A stretch of DNA of 64,000 bases from Hebobacterum sp964559435 (GTDB lineage: Bacteria > Armatimonadota > Hebobacteria > Hebobacterales > Hebobacteraceae): assembly GCA_964559435.1 (NCBI GenBank), contig CAZLHI010000003.1:106739-170738 (forward strand), in the 5' to 3' direction. The notes below the pieces were generated by a model. That model was not told the origin of the DNA. It searched no databases and worked only from the letters and a program-made list of their open reading frames with translations. The position numbers and the translations under genes were made by a program. Below, piece after piece: positions 1 to 9,265 of this stretch; positions within the stretch are counted from its first letter, which is position 1, and the number at the start of each line of letters is the position of its first letter.

Positions 1-309
1 GAGCTAGCGCCGGCCCGCACATTTGCACTTGCAGAGGAAGTCGCTTCTCTGAGGAGACAAGGGCTGGCCCGGGGTGCCGATGAGAGCAACGCCTTCACAG
101 TCGGCCCCGAGGGATACTCGGGGCCGCTGCGGTTCGACGACGAGGTGGTGAGACACAAGGCACTGGACCTGCTCGGCGACCTGGCCCTGTGCGGCCGGCC
201 CATTCACGCTCACGTGGTTGCAGTTCGGCCAGGCCACTCAGTGAATGTCATGCTTGCGCAGGCACTGCGCGCAACCTTCCGAGGGAACAAGGACGTAGGG
301 CAGTGCTGA
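1..309 (+). CDS. lpxC: UDP-3-O-acyl-N-acetylglucosamine deacetylase, C-terminal part
   Basis: This is the last 102 residues of a gene that begins before the window. LpxC is the zinc amidase that commits the cell to lipid A synthesis in the cytoplasm. The fragment holds the HKALDLLGD motif (fragment residues 52-60), whose His and Asp are zinc ligands in the family, and a GH pair (78-79) at the position of the catalytic His near the C-terminus. The stop is a TGA 12 bases before fabZ. Gene order lpxC-fabZ-lpxA is a standard lipid A arrangement, which supports the call. Confidence 0.93.
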   Translation, partial: ELAPARTFALAEEVASLRRQGLARGADESNAFTVGPEGYSGPLRFDDEVVRHKALDLLGDLALCGRPIHAHVVAVRPGHSVNVMLAQALRATFRGNKDVGQC

Positions 310-321
310 GGAGAGAGTGAA

Positions 322-792
322 ATGATGGACATAAATGAGATTCAATCGGTGCTGCAGCACAGATATCCGTTCTTACTAGTGGACCGCGTGCTCGAGCTGG
401 AGCCGGGGAAGCGCGCGGTCGGATTGAAGAACGTCACCGTGAACGAGGCCTTCTTCATCGGTCACTTCCCGGCCAATCCCATCATGCCGGGAGTTCTGAT
501 AGCGGAGGCCATGGCCCAGGTCGGAGGCGTGCTGCTGCTCGCCACCACCGGTAACGAAGGCAAATTGGCCTTTTTCGCCGGTATCGACAAGCTGCGCTTC
601 CGCCGGCCAGTCGTTCCGGGCGATCAACTCATAACCGAGGTGAGGCTGCTGAAATCCAAGGCGGATGTGGGGCGAGTCGGCGTGGTGGGAAGAGTGGAAG
701 GGCAGGTGGTCGCGGAAGGCGAGTATCTGTTCGCGCTCCGACCGGACAGAGAGCCAGCAGCTGCGACAAGCGCCGAAGCCGGGGAGGCTTGA
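322..792 (+). CDS. fabZ: 3-hydroxyacyl-ACP dehydratase FabZ
   Basis: Hot-dog fold dehydratase of 156 residues, the usual FabZ length, acting on 3-hydroxyacyl-ACP in fatty acid elongation. It shares its substrate pool with LpxA. The catalytic His48 lies in GHFPANPIMPG and the catalytic Glu62 follows in AEAMAQ. A GGAGAGAG stretch precedes the ATG at 322; a second in-frame ATG follows at once (325) and is equally possible. The gene ends one base before the lpxA GTG. The tail after about residue 143 is a short Ala/Glu-rich extension. Confidence 0.96.
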   Translation: MMDINEIQSVLQHRYPFLLVDRVLELEPGKRAVGLKNVTVNEAFFIGHFPANPIMPGVLIAEAMAQVGGVLLLATTGNEGKLAFFAGIDKLRFRRPVVPGDQLITEVRLLKSKADVGRVGVVGRVEGQVVAEGEYLFALRPDREPAAATSAEAGEA

Positions 793-793
793 G

Positions 794-1606
794 GTGGCGC
801 GGATTCACGGCACAGCCATCGTAGACAAGGACTGCGAGCTAGCCGAAGACGTGGCGGTTGGCCCCTACTCGGTGATCAGGCGGGGCACCGTCATCGGCCC
901 CGGCACCACAATTGATGCCCATGTGCTGCTCGAGTACACGATGCTCGGCGACAACTGCCGCCTGCACTTCGGCGCCGCAATCGGCGGACCGCCGCAAGAT
1001 CAAGGCTATCGGGACGAGCCGACTCGTGTCATCATCGGCCGCGGTAACGTCATTAGGGAATACGTGACCATCCACCGCGCAACCGGCGAAGGCAATGTCA
1101 CCCGGATCGGCGACCACAACATGCTGATGGCCTCCACCCATCTCGGGCACAACTGCGAGGTCGGCAACCAGGTCACTCTATCCACGCTCTCGGGTATGAG
1201 TGGGCACACGATTATCGAGGACCAGGCGATCATAGGCGGCATGGTCGGCTCGCACCAGAGGGTGCGGGTCGGCAAGTTGGCAATGGTCAGCGGTTTTTCC
1301 AAGATGAGCCAAGACGTTCCGCCCTTCAGTCTGGCGGACGGGAAACCGGCGAGGGTCGTGGGGCCAAATCTCGTCGGCCTGCGGCGAGCGGGGTACGGGC
1401 CCGAGGTGAGGCAGGCCCTGCAGCGCGCCTTCCGGCTCCTGTACAGGTCTGCCGTCGAGTTCCCCAAGGCTCTGGACCGAGTTGCCAACGAGCTTGGGGA
1501 CTTCCCAGAGGTCCTCTACCTGGTGGAGTTCCTGCAGCGCATGCGCAACGGCAAGGTCGGCAGGCAACAGGAGGTGGCCCACGCGAAGGGTGCGGGTGGA
1601 TTCTAG
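794..1606 (+). CDS. lpxA: UDP-N-acetylglucosamine O-acyltransferase LpxA
   Basis: First step of lipid A synthesis: transfer of a 3-hydroxyacyl chain from ACP to UDP-GlcNAc. The protein is 270 residues when started at GTG 794 (MARIHGTAIVD), close to the roughly 262 of the E. coli enzyme. Hexapeptide left-handed helix repeats fill the first two thirds. The catalytic region reads NMLMASTHLGHNCEVGN, keeping the two spaced His residues of the family. The C-terminal third is the usual helical domain. The frame is open further upstream, but that part overlaps fabZ and has no LpxA-like sequence. The start overlaps no gene and sits one base after the fabZ stop. Confidence 0.95.
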   Translation: MARIHGTAIVDKDCELAEDVAVGPYSVIRRGTVIGPGTTIDAHVLLEYTMLGDNCRLHFGAAIGGPPQDQGYRDEPTRVIIGRGNVIREYVTIHRATGEGNVTRIGDHNMLMASTHLGHNCEVGNQVTLSTLSGMSGHTIIEDQAIIGGMVGSHQRVRVGKLAMVSGFSKMSQDVPPFSLADGKPARVVGPNLVGLRRAGYGPEVRQALQRAFRLLYRSAVEFPKALDRVANELGDFPEVLYLVEFLQRMRNGKVGRQQEVAHAKGAGGF

Positions 1607-1700
1607 GCGCTTCCAGTTGGCTGCGGCGGCTGTGCACCTTGGAGGACGACGCGGCTCGTCCGCCTTGGCGGGGCAAGTCCATGAGCATTCTTGCGGAGCC

Positions 1701-2942
1701 ATGACAGAAACGGCTACCGTGACCGACGGCATAGACTGGGTCGCCCGCGGCGGCGCGCCCTCGGTGTTCATGGTGGCCGGGGAGGCTTCTGGCGACTCGG
1801 CAGGCGCGCAGCTGGCCAGGGTTCTCCGCCGGAAGCGCCCCGACATTCTGCTGCGAGGAATCGGCGGCCGGCGGATGGCTGCAGCCGGTGTCGACCTCGC
1901 GGCCGATTCCTCCCACTGGGGAGCAATCGGCATCTTTGACGCCGTCCAAAAGATCCCTCGAGTCTATCTCGCGGTTCGGCGGCTGAAGGGGCTACTCGCC
2001 CGAGACCGACCGTCGGGGCTTGTTCTGATCGACAGCGGCGGGGTCAACATCCCGCTCGCGCGCATGATCCGAAAGCTCCGTCTCAAGACCCTGTACTACC
2101 TTCCCCCTGGATCGTGGTCCCGAAAGCGGCGCAGCCAGGCCGTGAGCAGGCTCTCAGACGTGATAGCGACACCGTTCCCGTGGTCGAAGGAGCTCCTGTC
2201 AGGAGCACGCGCTCGGGTCGAATGGGTAGGGCATCCGGTGAGGGAGGCAGCGCGTCCGAGCATGGCCAAGCAGGCAGCATGGCGGCAGTACGACCTCGAT
2301 CCGGGCAAACCGGTCGTGGCGCTGGCTGCGGGGAGCCGTGCTCAGGAGATGCACCACGTGCTGCCAGTTATGGCCGGCGCGGCGGCGCGGCTCTCGCAGC
2401 GGTGGGAAGGGGTGCAGTTTCTTGTGCCCGTCAGCGATCCCGTCTACGAGAAGCAGGTATGGGAGAGCTTCAGGCGGGCGGGCGTCAGTGTGGTCCTGCT
2501 GCACGGCATGGAGTACGACGCGCTGCAACTCGCGGAGGCAGCCGCCGTCTGCTCGGGAACGGCGACACTAGAGTTCGCGTGCCTGGGTGTGCCCATGGTA
2601 GTCGTCTACCGCGCCAGCCTCGGCACGACGCTTCAGTTCCTGCTTCTCCGGGGAGTCTTCGGGAATCAGTGGCGGGCCGGGATGCCCAACATCATCGCAG
2701 GCAGAGACGTAGTGCCGGAGCTGCTATGGCGATATGCAACGCCAGATGCGCTCGCGCGGGAACTGGGGCCACTGCTGGACGACGAAGAACGACGGGATCG
2801 GATGAAGGCGGACCTGGAAGAGGTGACGCGGATTCTCGGAGAGCCAGGGGCTTCGGAAAGGACAGCCGAACTGGTCCTTGACATGATAGGCGAGCGAGAC
2901 ATGGCGACGTCGCGGCCTCGACATGAGGAGCGGGAGCACTGA
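1701..2942 (+). CDS. lpxB: Lipid-A-disaccharide synthase LpxB
   Basis: GT19 glycosyltransferase that joins UDP-2,3-diacylglucosamine and lipid X to form the lipid A disaccharide at the inner face of the membrane. The hallmark FMVAGEASGDSAGAQLA appears near residue 31 and GIGGRRMAAAG near residue 60; CSGTATLEFACLGVPMVVVY is the family's C-terminal nucleotide-sugar region. ATG 1701 gives 413 residues with an approximately 30-residue N-terminal extension. Unlike many lipid A clusters, no LpxI gene lies between lpxA and lpxB; the 94-base gap is empty. Confidence 0.93.
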   Translation: MTETATVTDGIDWVARGGAPSVFMVAGEASGDSAGAQLARVLRRKRPDILLRGIGGRRMAAAGVDLAADSSHWGAIGIFDAVQKIPRVYLAVRRLKGLLARDRPSGLVLIDSGGVNIPLARMIRKLRLKTLYYLPPGSWSRKRRSQAVSRLSDVIATPFPWSKELLSGARARVEWVGHPVREAARPSMAKQAAWRQYDLDPGKPVVALAAGSRAQEMHHVLPVMAGAAARLSQRWEGVQFLVPVSDPVYEKQVWESFRRAGVSVVLLHGMEYDALQLAEAAAVCSGTATLEFACLGVPMVVVYRASLGTTLQFLLLRGVFGNQWRAGMPNIIAGRDVVPELLWRYATPDALARELGPLLDDEERRDRMKADLEEVTRILGEPGASERTAELVLDMIGERDMATSRPRHEEREH

Positions 2943-2944
2943 GA

Positions 2945-4828
2945 GTGAACCGGCGCCAAGCTGACGGCAAACAGGCGAGCGCGCCCCAAGCGTTACAGGT
3001 CTTGCGTCGGCTCATGGCAGATGCTCAGGGCGCGCTTTGGTCGGTACGCGCAGCACTGGGCGCCATGATCGGCGAGACTGTGCTCGACACGGCCATCGTC
3101 CCTATCCTGGTGGCGCTGATCTTCCTGGCGATTGCGCCCTCCCCCGAGGCCCTCCAAGGGCATGCGCCGGAGGACACGGTGAACTGGATACAGCGGCTCG
3201 GCTGGGTGTCGGGAGGGCCCAAGCCTGAGCGCCTCCGCAGTCTACTGATCTTCGTCTCCGTCACGCTTGTGGCCTGGTTCCTCAAGTGTCTGTGTGGGTT
3301 CGGGCGAGCATACTTCTCGCAACTGTTTGCGCACAGAGTCATGCGCGACTTCCGGCGACGGCTCTACAGTCATCTCATGCGCCAGTCGCTCGCCTTCCAC
3401 GGCTCGCGCGAAACCGGCGATCTGCTCTCTCGGGTCAGCAACGACGTCATGCTGCTGCAACGAGTGCTGGCCACCGATCTCGTCGAGGCGGCGCGCGCGC
3501 CGGTTGTGCTCCTCATCGCGCTCGCAGTCATGCTTTGGTTCGAGCCACGCCTGACGCTGTTCGCGCTGGTGTGCATGCCGGGAATCGCCCTGATCATCGC
3601 GCGCTCCGGAGATCGCTTGCGCCGCCTCGCGCGTGAAATGCAGGCCCGGCTTGGCGCCCTCAACTCATTCGTACAGGAACGGCTGAACGGTATCCAAACG
3701 GTACAGATATTCGGTATGGAGAACACGGAGATCGAACGGTTCGGTGAGATCAACGAAAGCAACTTCAGGGCGAACATGCGAGTTGCCAGGGTGATCTCCA
3801 TACTCAGTCCATCGGTGGAGTTCATCAGCGCCGTTGGACTGCTCGTGCTCATCTACGTGGCCGGCTACCTGGCGATCAACGATTTCCTAGACATCGGCAC
3901 CTTGATCGCCTTCGGAATGGTGAGCCAGCGGCTGGGAAGCCGACTCGGACTGCTTGGGAAGATCTGGCTCTCGGGGCAGCAGGCGGCGGCCGCGGGAGAC
4001 CGCGTATTCGAGATACTCGACCGCGGCGAGGAAGTGCCCGAGGCGCCCGATGCGAGCGACCTGCCGCGCGTGCGCGGGGACATCGCCTTCCGGCACGTCC
4101 GGTTTCGATATGCGGATGGGGAGACGGTGCTCCGAGACATCGATGTGGAGATCAGTGCCGGGCAAGTTGTGGCACTCGTCGGGACGAGCGGCGCCGGCAA
4201 GACGAGCATGGCCAATCTCATCCCGCGCTTCTACGATCCGACCGAGGGACGGATCGAGATCGACGGGATCCATATCGGCAGCGTGAAGGTGCGGTCTCTC
4301 CGGTCACAGATCGGAATAGTGCCCCAGGAGCCGATTCTGTTCAGCGGCTCGGTGCGGGAGAACATCGCATACGCCAGACCCGAGGCGGCCCCGGCGGAAA
4401 CCGAGGCCGCGGCGCGCGCCGCCAATGCAGACGACTTCATCAGAGAGCTGCCGAAGGGCTACGACACGCCCGTGGGCGAGCGGGGAGCGAAGCTGTCCGG
4501 GGGACAGCGACAGCGCATAGCCATCGCCAGAGCACTCCTTCGCGATCCGCGAATCCTCATCCTGGATGAGGCCACCAGTGCCCTGGACGCCGAGTCGGAG
4601 GCGCTGGTGCAGGATGCGCTGGAACGCCTCATGCAAGGCCGCACGACTTTGATCATTGCGCACCGGCTCTCCACGATCCAGCGCGCCGACCGGATTCTCG
4701 TTCTCGCCGAGGGACGGATTGCTGAAGACGGCACTCACGAGGAACTATATAGACAGGCCGGCATCTATCGTCGGCTCTACGAGGCCCAACTTCAGCCCTT
4801 CGGCGAGGAGGCCCCCGCACGGTCATGA
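2945..4828 (+). CDS. msbA: Lipid A / LPS flippase, MsbA-type ABC exporter
   Basis: Half-transporter of 627 residues with a fused six-helix membrane domain (about 30-345) and ATPase domain (about 375-610). The ATPase has a Walker A GTSGAGKTS, the signature LSGGQRQ and Walker B ILILDEATSALD, then the H-loop in IIAHRLST. MsbA flips core-lipid A across the inner membrane, which fits its position between lpxB and waaA. The start is GTG 2945, two bases after the lpxB stop; the end overlaps waaA by four bases (ATGA). A general multidrug exporter of the same architecture cannot be excluded, but the location argues for LPS. Confidence 0.9.
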   Translation: MNRRQADGKQASAPQALQVLRRLMADAQGALWSVRAALGAMIGETVLDTAIVPILVALIFLAIAPSPEALQGHAPEDTVNWIQRLGWVSGGPKPERLRSLLIFVSVTLVAWFLKCLCGFGRAYFSQLFAHRVMRDFRRRLYSHLMRQSLAFHGSRETGDLLSRVSNDVMLLQRVLATDLVEAARAPVVLLIALAVMLWFEPRLTLFALVCMPGIALIIARSGDRLRRLAREMQARLGALNSFVQERLNGIQTVQIFGMENTEIERFGEINESNFRANMRVARVISILSPSVEFISAVGLLVLIYVAGYLAINDFLDIGTLIAFGMVSQRLGSRLGLLGKIWLSGQQAAAAGDRVFEILDRGEEVPEAPDASDLPRVRGDIAFRHVRFRYADGETVLRDIDVEISAGQVVALVGTSGAGKTSMANLIPRFYDPTEGRIEIDGIHIGSVKVRSLRSQIGIVPQEPILFSGSVRENIAYARPEAAPAETEAAARAANADDFIRELPKGYDTPVGERGAKLSGGQRQRIAIARALLRDPRILILDEATSALDAESEALVQDALERLMQGRTTLIIAHRLSTIQRADRILVLAEGRIAEDGTHEELYRQAGIYRRLYEAQLQPFGEEAPARS

Positions 4829-6150
4829 CGCGGAGCCCGTGGGCCATGCTGTGGCTGGCGGCGCAGCTGCTGGCATACAACCTCATTCTCCTGGCGCTCC
4901 TTCCCGCCGCAGCCTGCTTGCTGGCCTGGCGGGCCGTTTTCTCGCGAAAGCGCGCGGGGAGCCTGTCTCATCGCCTCGGCCTGGTCCGACCCCTGCCGGC
5001 CGCGGCGCGCCCGCGAATCTGGCTCCATGCGGTCTCCGCGGGCGAGATGGCTGCCGCGCGGCCGGTTCTTGCCGAGCTTCGGCGACGCTTCCCGAAGGCC
5101 GGAATCGCGGTCTCCACGCACACGGACACTGGCATGGCCGTCGCCGAGGCCGGCTGCAAGGAAGCAGACGTGCTCTTCTACTTCCCCTTCGATTGGCCGA
5201 ACACGATGGGGCTGGCGCTGTGGCGGGTCCGTCCGCAACTCGTGGTCGTAGTAGAGAAGGAGCTGTGGCCGAACTTCCTCGCGCTCGCCAAGCTCGGCGG
5301 GGCGAAGGTGCTGGCGGCGAACGGTCGCGTTTCGGATCGCATGGTGATGCGCGAACGATGGCTGCCCGGGTTCGTCCCGTGGCTCTATCGTCTGCCGGAC
5401 CGTCTGTGCGTGCAGTCTGCGCAGGACGCGGAAAGGCTGAGGAGCATTTGCCCGGGGGCTGGGCAGAGAATCGTGCTGGCCGGCAATACGAAAGCGGACA
5501 TGGTGGCCGACCGCGATCGGGAAGCGGAAGCTCGACTGGCGGCGGACATGAGAGCACTTGACTCAGAGGCGTGGCTGGTGGCTGGCAGTACGCATCCGGG
5601 TGAAGAGGAGCAAGTCATGGAGGCCTTTCGCGCAATCAGAGAGCACAAGCCGCGAGCGCGGTTGCTGCTTGCCCCTCGGCACCTCGAGCGTGTGGCCCAG
5701 GTTTCTGCCATGGTCGCCGAGCGCGGGTTTCGGGTCGCCCGGCGCAGTGAAGGCCCGTCTGACCATCCAGATGCCGTCGTGATCTTGGACACAATGGGAG
5801 AGCTGCGCGCGGCCTATGCATTCGCCACCGCGGGATTGGTCGGCGGGACGCTCGTGCCCATCGGAGGGCATAATCTGCTCGAACCCGCTGCCGTCGGTGT
5901 GGCCTCGCTGTTTGGGCCGCACACGAACAACTGCGTGGACACGGCGGAGCTGGTGCTTACAGCGGGAATCGGTTTCAGGGTCGCCGGAGCAGATGAACTC
6001 GCCCAGCAATTCCTGCTGCTCGCCGGGAATGACGCGCTCCGAGGCGCAATCGCAGATCGCGCGAGGGAGCTGATGGTGCAGCAGCGAGGAGCATCCGCGC
6101 GCTGCGTGGATGTGGCCTCGGAGCTGCTCACGTCGGGGGCCTCGAAGTGA
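4825..6150 (+). CDS. waaA: 3-deoxy-D-manno-octulosonic acid (Kdo) transferase
   Basis: GT30 enzyme that adds Kdo to lipid IVA, the link between lipid A and core. It has 441 residues, slightly longer than the usual approximately 425. An N-terminal membrane anchor (about residues 8-33) is followed by HAVSAGEM, where the Glu is the family's proposed catalytic base. VEKELWPN and GGTLVPIGGHNLLEPAAVG are further WaaA signatures; the last binds CMP-Kdo in known homologs. It is translationally coupled on both sides by four-base overlaps, with msbA (4825-4828) and lpxK (6147-6150). Confidence 0.94.
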   Translation: MTRSPWAMLWLAAQLLAYNLILLALLPAAACLLAWRAVFSRKRAGSLSHRLGLVRPLPAAARPRIWLHAVSAGEMAAARPVLAELRRRFPKAGIAVSTHTDTGMAVAEAGCKEADVLFYFPFDWPNTMGLALWRVRPQLVVVVEKELWPNFLALAKLGGAKVLAANGRVSDRMVMRERWLPGFVPWLYRLPDRLCVQSAQDAERLRSICPGAGQRIVLAGNTKADMVADRDREAEARLAADMRALDSEAWLVAGSTHPGEEEQVMEAFRAIREHKPRARLLLAPRHLERVAQVSAMVAERGFRVARRSEGPSDHPDAVVILDTMGELRAAYAFATAGLVGGTLVPIGGHNLLEPAAVGVASLFGPHTNNCVDTAELVLTAGIGFRVAGADELAQQFLLLAGNDALRGAIADRARELMVQQRGASARCVDVASELLTSGASK

Positions 6151-7268
6151 CCGGCCGCCGCGAGACTACCTGGGCGCGGCTGACAAGCGGCGAGAAAGAA
6201 CGGTCGATCGACCGCCTTGCCGCTGCCGGGCTCTGGGGGCTCTCCGTCCTGTACGGGGCCGCGCTCGGCCTGCACCATGCCGGCTATCGTCTTGGGCTGG
6301 CGCGCCGCACGCGCTTGCCGGCCCTGGTCGTGAGCATCGGCAATCTGACGGTCGGCGGGACGGGGAAGACGACGGCCACCATGGCCGTTGCCCGATGGCT
6401 GTCGCAGCGAGGGCAGCGAGTAGCCATCCTGAGCAGGGGGTACCTCGGGCAACGTGAGTCGAGGTGGGCGGTCGTCTCGGAGGGCGAGCGACCCATGGTC
6501 GGCGTCGAGGAGGCGGGGGACGAAGCGTACATGATGGCGGCGGCGCTCCGCGGTGTAACGGTTCTTGTGGGGAAGGATCGCCGGCGCACCGGGCGGCTTG
6601 CCGTCGAGCGCCTGGGGGCCGAAGCATTGGTGCTGGACGACGGGTTACAATACCAGCGCCTCCACAAAGACGTGGAGATCGCCTTGGTGGACTCGCTGCG
6701 CCCGTTCGGGTATGATTTTCTGGTGCCACGGGGGATGCTGAGGGAGCCGCCGCGGCACCTGGCGCGTGCTCACGCGGTGTGGCTGACTCACGCCGATCTG
6801 ATACGAGAAGAAGATCTGCGTGCCATCCGCGAAAGGGTGCACCGATTGTCGCCAGCAGCTCGCGTCTGGGAGGCGCGCCACGCTCCCACCAGGCTGCGAC
6901 CTCTGGCGGGAAACGCAGACGAGCAGCCCCCGGCGACGCTGAGCGGAAAGACGGTCGTGGCTCTGTCCAGCATTGGGAATCCTGTAGCATTCGAACGCAC
7001 ACTGGAGCAGGCCGGCGCCACAGTTGTGGGACGGGCGCGGTTCCCAGATCATCACAGGTATCGCGCAGAGGATCTCCGAGGTCTGCTTTCGGGCGAAGCG
7101 GAGGCGGCCGAGTGGATCGTCACCACCGAGAAGGACGCGGTCCGGCTCCCGGTGGCAGACACGGTTCGGCCGGTGTGGGTCCTGAGCGTGGAACTGGCCG
7201 AGCGCCCGGGATGTGGGCCGCTCTGCGAGGAACTGGCATGGCTACTACGAGCAAGCGCCAGAACCTGA
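6147..7268 (+). CDS. lpxK: Tetraacyldisaccharide 4'-kinase LpxK
   Basis: Membrane-associated kinase that phosphorylates the lipid A disaccharide at the 4' position. It has 373 residues. After an N-terminal hydrophobic segment (about 25-45), the P-loop reads VSIGNLTVGGTGKTT and the downstream DDGLQYQRL matches the conserved DDG motif. The GTG start at 6147 lies within the waaA stop (GTGA overlap). The last 31 bases overlap the next gene in another frame. Confidence 0.94.
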   Translation: MTGRRETTWARLTSGEKERSIDRLAAAGLWGLSVLYGAALGLHHAGYRLGLARRTRLPALVVSIGNLTVGGTGKTTATMAVARWLSQRGQRVAILSRGYLGQRESRWAVVSEGERPMVGVEEAGDEAYMMAAALRGVTVLVGKDRRRTGRLAVERLGAEALVLDDGLQYQRLHKDVEIALVDSLRPFGYDFLVPRGMLREPPRHLARAHAVWLTHADLIREEDLRAIRERVHRLSPAARVWEARHAPTRLRPLAGNADEQPPATLSGKTVVALSSIGNPVAFERTLEQAGATVVGRARFPDHHRYRAEDLRGLLSGEAEAAEWIVTTEKDAVRLPVADTVRPVWVLSVELAERPGCGPLCEELAWLLRASART

Positions 7269-8224
7269 GCGGAGTCTACGGTCGCGAGAGGGGATCACCG
7301 CTTTATCAGTGGCACAGGCGGCTCCAAACGCGCATCGGGAACGCCGCGGTGCTCTGGATGGCGCGGCGTTGGAAGCGGCTTCCCTCCCGGCTTGCCGAGC
7401 GACTCGGCATCTGCATAGGAACTCTCATGCGCTCAGCCTCCCCCAGGCACGCTCGCATCGTCAGGACAAACCTGCGGCTGGCCTTCGGAGCCGAGAAGAG
7501 CCAGACCCAGCTGGCCGCGATCGCCAAAGCCTGCTACCGGCACCTCGGCCTCTGCCTCACCGAACTCATCCGCCTCCCGGGGATGAGCCGGGAGGACCTG
7601 CTGCGGATGGTCGAGCTGCGAGGCAAAGAGCACATAGAGGCAGCGCTGAAGGCCGGGCGCGGCGCCATACTGTTGGCCGGGCATCTGGGAAACTGGGAGA
7701 TCTGCGGCTCCCGCATCGCAGCGGAAGGCTACCCGATGAACGTGATTGCGAGAGCGCAGCGAGACAGCAGGATCACAGAGCATATCCGGCGCACAAGGGA
7801 GACCATGGGGATGGAGGTCTTGCACCGCGGGTCTGCCGTGCGCAACGCGCTGCGAGTGCTGAGGAACAACGAGCTGCTGGCGGTTCTGCTCGATCAGAAC
7901 GCAGGCGATGATGGAGTCTTCGTCGATTTCTTCGGGCACCTGGCGTCAACGGCGCCTGGGACGGCAGCCTTCGCCCTGAAGACTGGAGCGGCCGTGCTTC
8001 CGGCGTTCGGCTGGCGGAATCCTGACAGCACTCACACAACCGTAGTGAGGCCGCCCGTGCCACCCATGAAGACGGGTGACAGAGAGCACGACATCCTTGT
8101 CAACACAGCTCGCTACACGAAGATAATCGAGGAGCATATTCGCGCGCACCCCGAGCAGTGGTTCTGGCTTCACAAGCGATGGAAGGCGAGGCCGCCGCAG
8201 GAGCGGGCCGGTTGTGCGAGATGA
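7238..8224 (+). CDS. Lipid A biosynthesis acyltransferase (LpxL/HtrB family)
   Basis: 328-residue LpxL/HtrB-type lysophospholipid acyltransferase, expected to add secondary acyl chains to Kdo-lipid A at the inner membrane. The catalytic HX4E motif is GHLGNWEICG (about residues 147-156), followed by LLDQNAGDDGVFVDFFG, the family's second conserved block, and HPEQWFWLHKRW near the end. ATG 7238 is chosen because the open frame upstream runs through lpxK in a different frame without family resemblance. It is the only such acyltransferase here, so its chain position (LpxL or LpxM role) is not decided. Confidence 0.88.
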   Translation: MATTSKRQNLSGVYGRERGSPLYQWHRRLQTRIGNAAVLWMARRWKRLPSRLAERLGICIGTLMRSASPRHARIVRTNLRLAFGAEKSQTQLAAIAKACYRHLGLCLTELIRLPGMSREDLLRMVELRGKEHIEAALKAGRGAILLAGHLGNWEICGSRIAAEGYPMNVIARAQRDSRITEHIRRTRETMGMEVLHRGSAVRNALRVLRNNELLAVLLDQNAGDDGVFVDFFGHLASTAPGTAAFALKTGAAVLPAFGWRNPDSTHTTVVRPPVPPMKTGDREHDILVNTARYTKIIEEHIRAHPEQWFWLHKRWKARPPQERAGCAR

Positions 8225-9264
8225 GCGCCGGAGTCGAGCGTATTCTCCTGGTCAAGCTGAGCTCCATCGGGGATGTGGTGCAGGCGCTGCCGGTGGCGGG
8301 GGCGCTCCGCCACCGCTTTCCTCGAAGCCACATCGCCTGGGCTGTCGGCCCGGCGGCCGCCGACATCGTGACAGGCAATCCGCACTTGGACGAGGTGCTT
8401 GTGATTGGCGGAACCGGGGCAAGCGGCGGACATGTTCGGGTGTTACCTCCCTTGACAGCGCCCGCCCGGCTGCGGGGAGCACTCCGGCAGACCACCTATG
8501 ACGTGGCGCTCGACCTGCAGGGCCTGTTCAAGAGCGCGCTCATCGCTTATCTGAGTGGGGCGAGAGAGAGAATCGGCTATAAGACGCTTCGTGAGGCAAC
8601 GTTCCTGTTCTGCAACCGGCGCATCGTTCCGGATCGGCGAGACGTGCATGCCGTGGACTCATACCTGGACTTCGCAGAGGCCTTGGGGGCCCAGCGAGGG
8701 CCGGTCAGATTCGACATTGCCATCTCGGAACGCGATCGCAGGGTCGTGGACGAGCTTCTGGATGGAGAGAGCAGCCTGGCAGCACTGATTCCCGGGGCGC
8801 GCTGGGAGTCGAAGCTCTGGCCCACCGACCGCTTCGCGCCGGTAGCCGACGCGCTGGCAGATGAGTTCGACGTGACGGCTGTCGTGCTTGGCGCGGAGGA
8901 CGACCGCGGACTGGCCGCCAGGATAGCACAGGCGGCTCGTGCTCGCGTCATCGATCTGAGCGGCAGAACGACCTTGAAGCAGGCGGCAGAGGTGCTCCGC
9001 CGGTGCAGAATCGCGATAGGTAACGACACGGGACCGCTGTACCTGTCGGCCGCCGTGGGCACGCCGACCGTCGCTCTCTTCGGGCCGAGCGATGCGCGTC
9101 GGCTCGGACCGTACGGCGACGGACATGCGAAGGTCATTGCCGACGTGGAGTGCGCGCCCTGCCGGAACCGCCGATGCCGCCCCCGAAAGTGCATGGAGGC
9201 GATCGGAGCAGCGGAAGTGATAGAAGCGGCCCGCGCACTGCTGAGACCCGGGGGAGAGGCCTGA
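8221..9264 (+). CDS. Glycosyltransferase family 9, LPS heptosyltransferase I-like
   Basis: GT9 protein of 347 residues, expected to move heptose from ADP-heptose onto Kdo or inner core in the cytoplasm. The N-terminus reads ILLVKLSSIGDVVQALPVAG, the classic WaaC/WaaF opening. The C-terminal nucleotide site includes AIGNDTGPLYLSAAVGTPTVALFG, with Asp and Gly residues that contact ADP in homologs. A cysteine cluster (CAPCRNRRCRPRKC) near the end is common in GT9 proteins. ATG 8221 overlaps the acyltransferase stop by four bases. WaaC role is inferred from position right after lipid A genes. Confidence 0.86.
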   Translation: MSAGVERILLVKLSSIGDVVQALPVAGALRHRFPRSHIAWAVGPAAADIVTGNPHLDEVLVIGGTGASGGHVRVLPPLTAPARLRGALRQTTYDVALDLQGLFKSALIAYLSGARERIGYKTLREATFLFCNRRIVPDRRDVHAVDSYLDFAEALGAQRGPVRFDIAISERDRRVVDELLDGESSLAALIPGARWESKLWPTDRFAPVADALADEFDVTAVVLGAEDDRGLAARIAQAARARVIDLSGRTTLKQAAEVLRRCRIAIGNDTGPLYLSAAVGTPTVALFGPSDARRLGPYGDGHAKVIADVECAPCRNRRCRPRKCMEAIGAAEVIEAARALLRPGGEA

Positions 9265-9265
9265 C

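Noticed and set aside
6779..7237. N-terminal extension of the LpxL-type acyltransferase frame
   Set aside because: It lies inside lpxK in another frame and carries no acyltransferase sequence; ATG 7238 starts the family fold.
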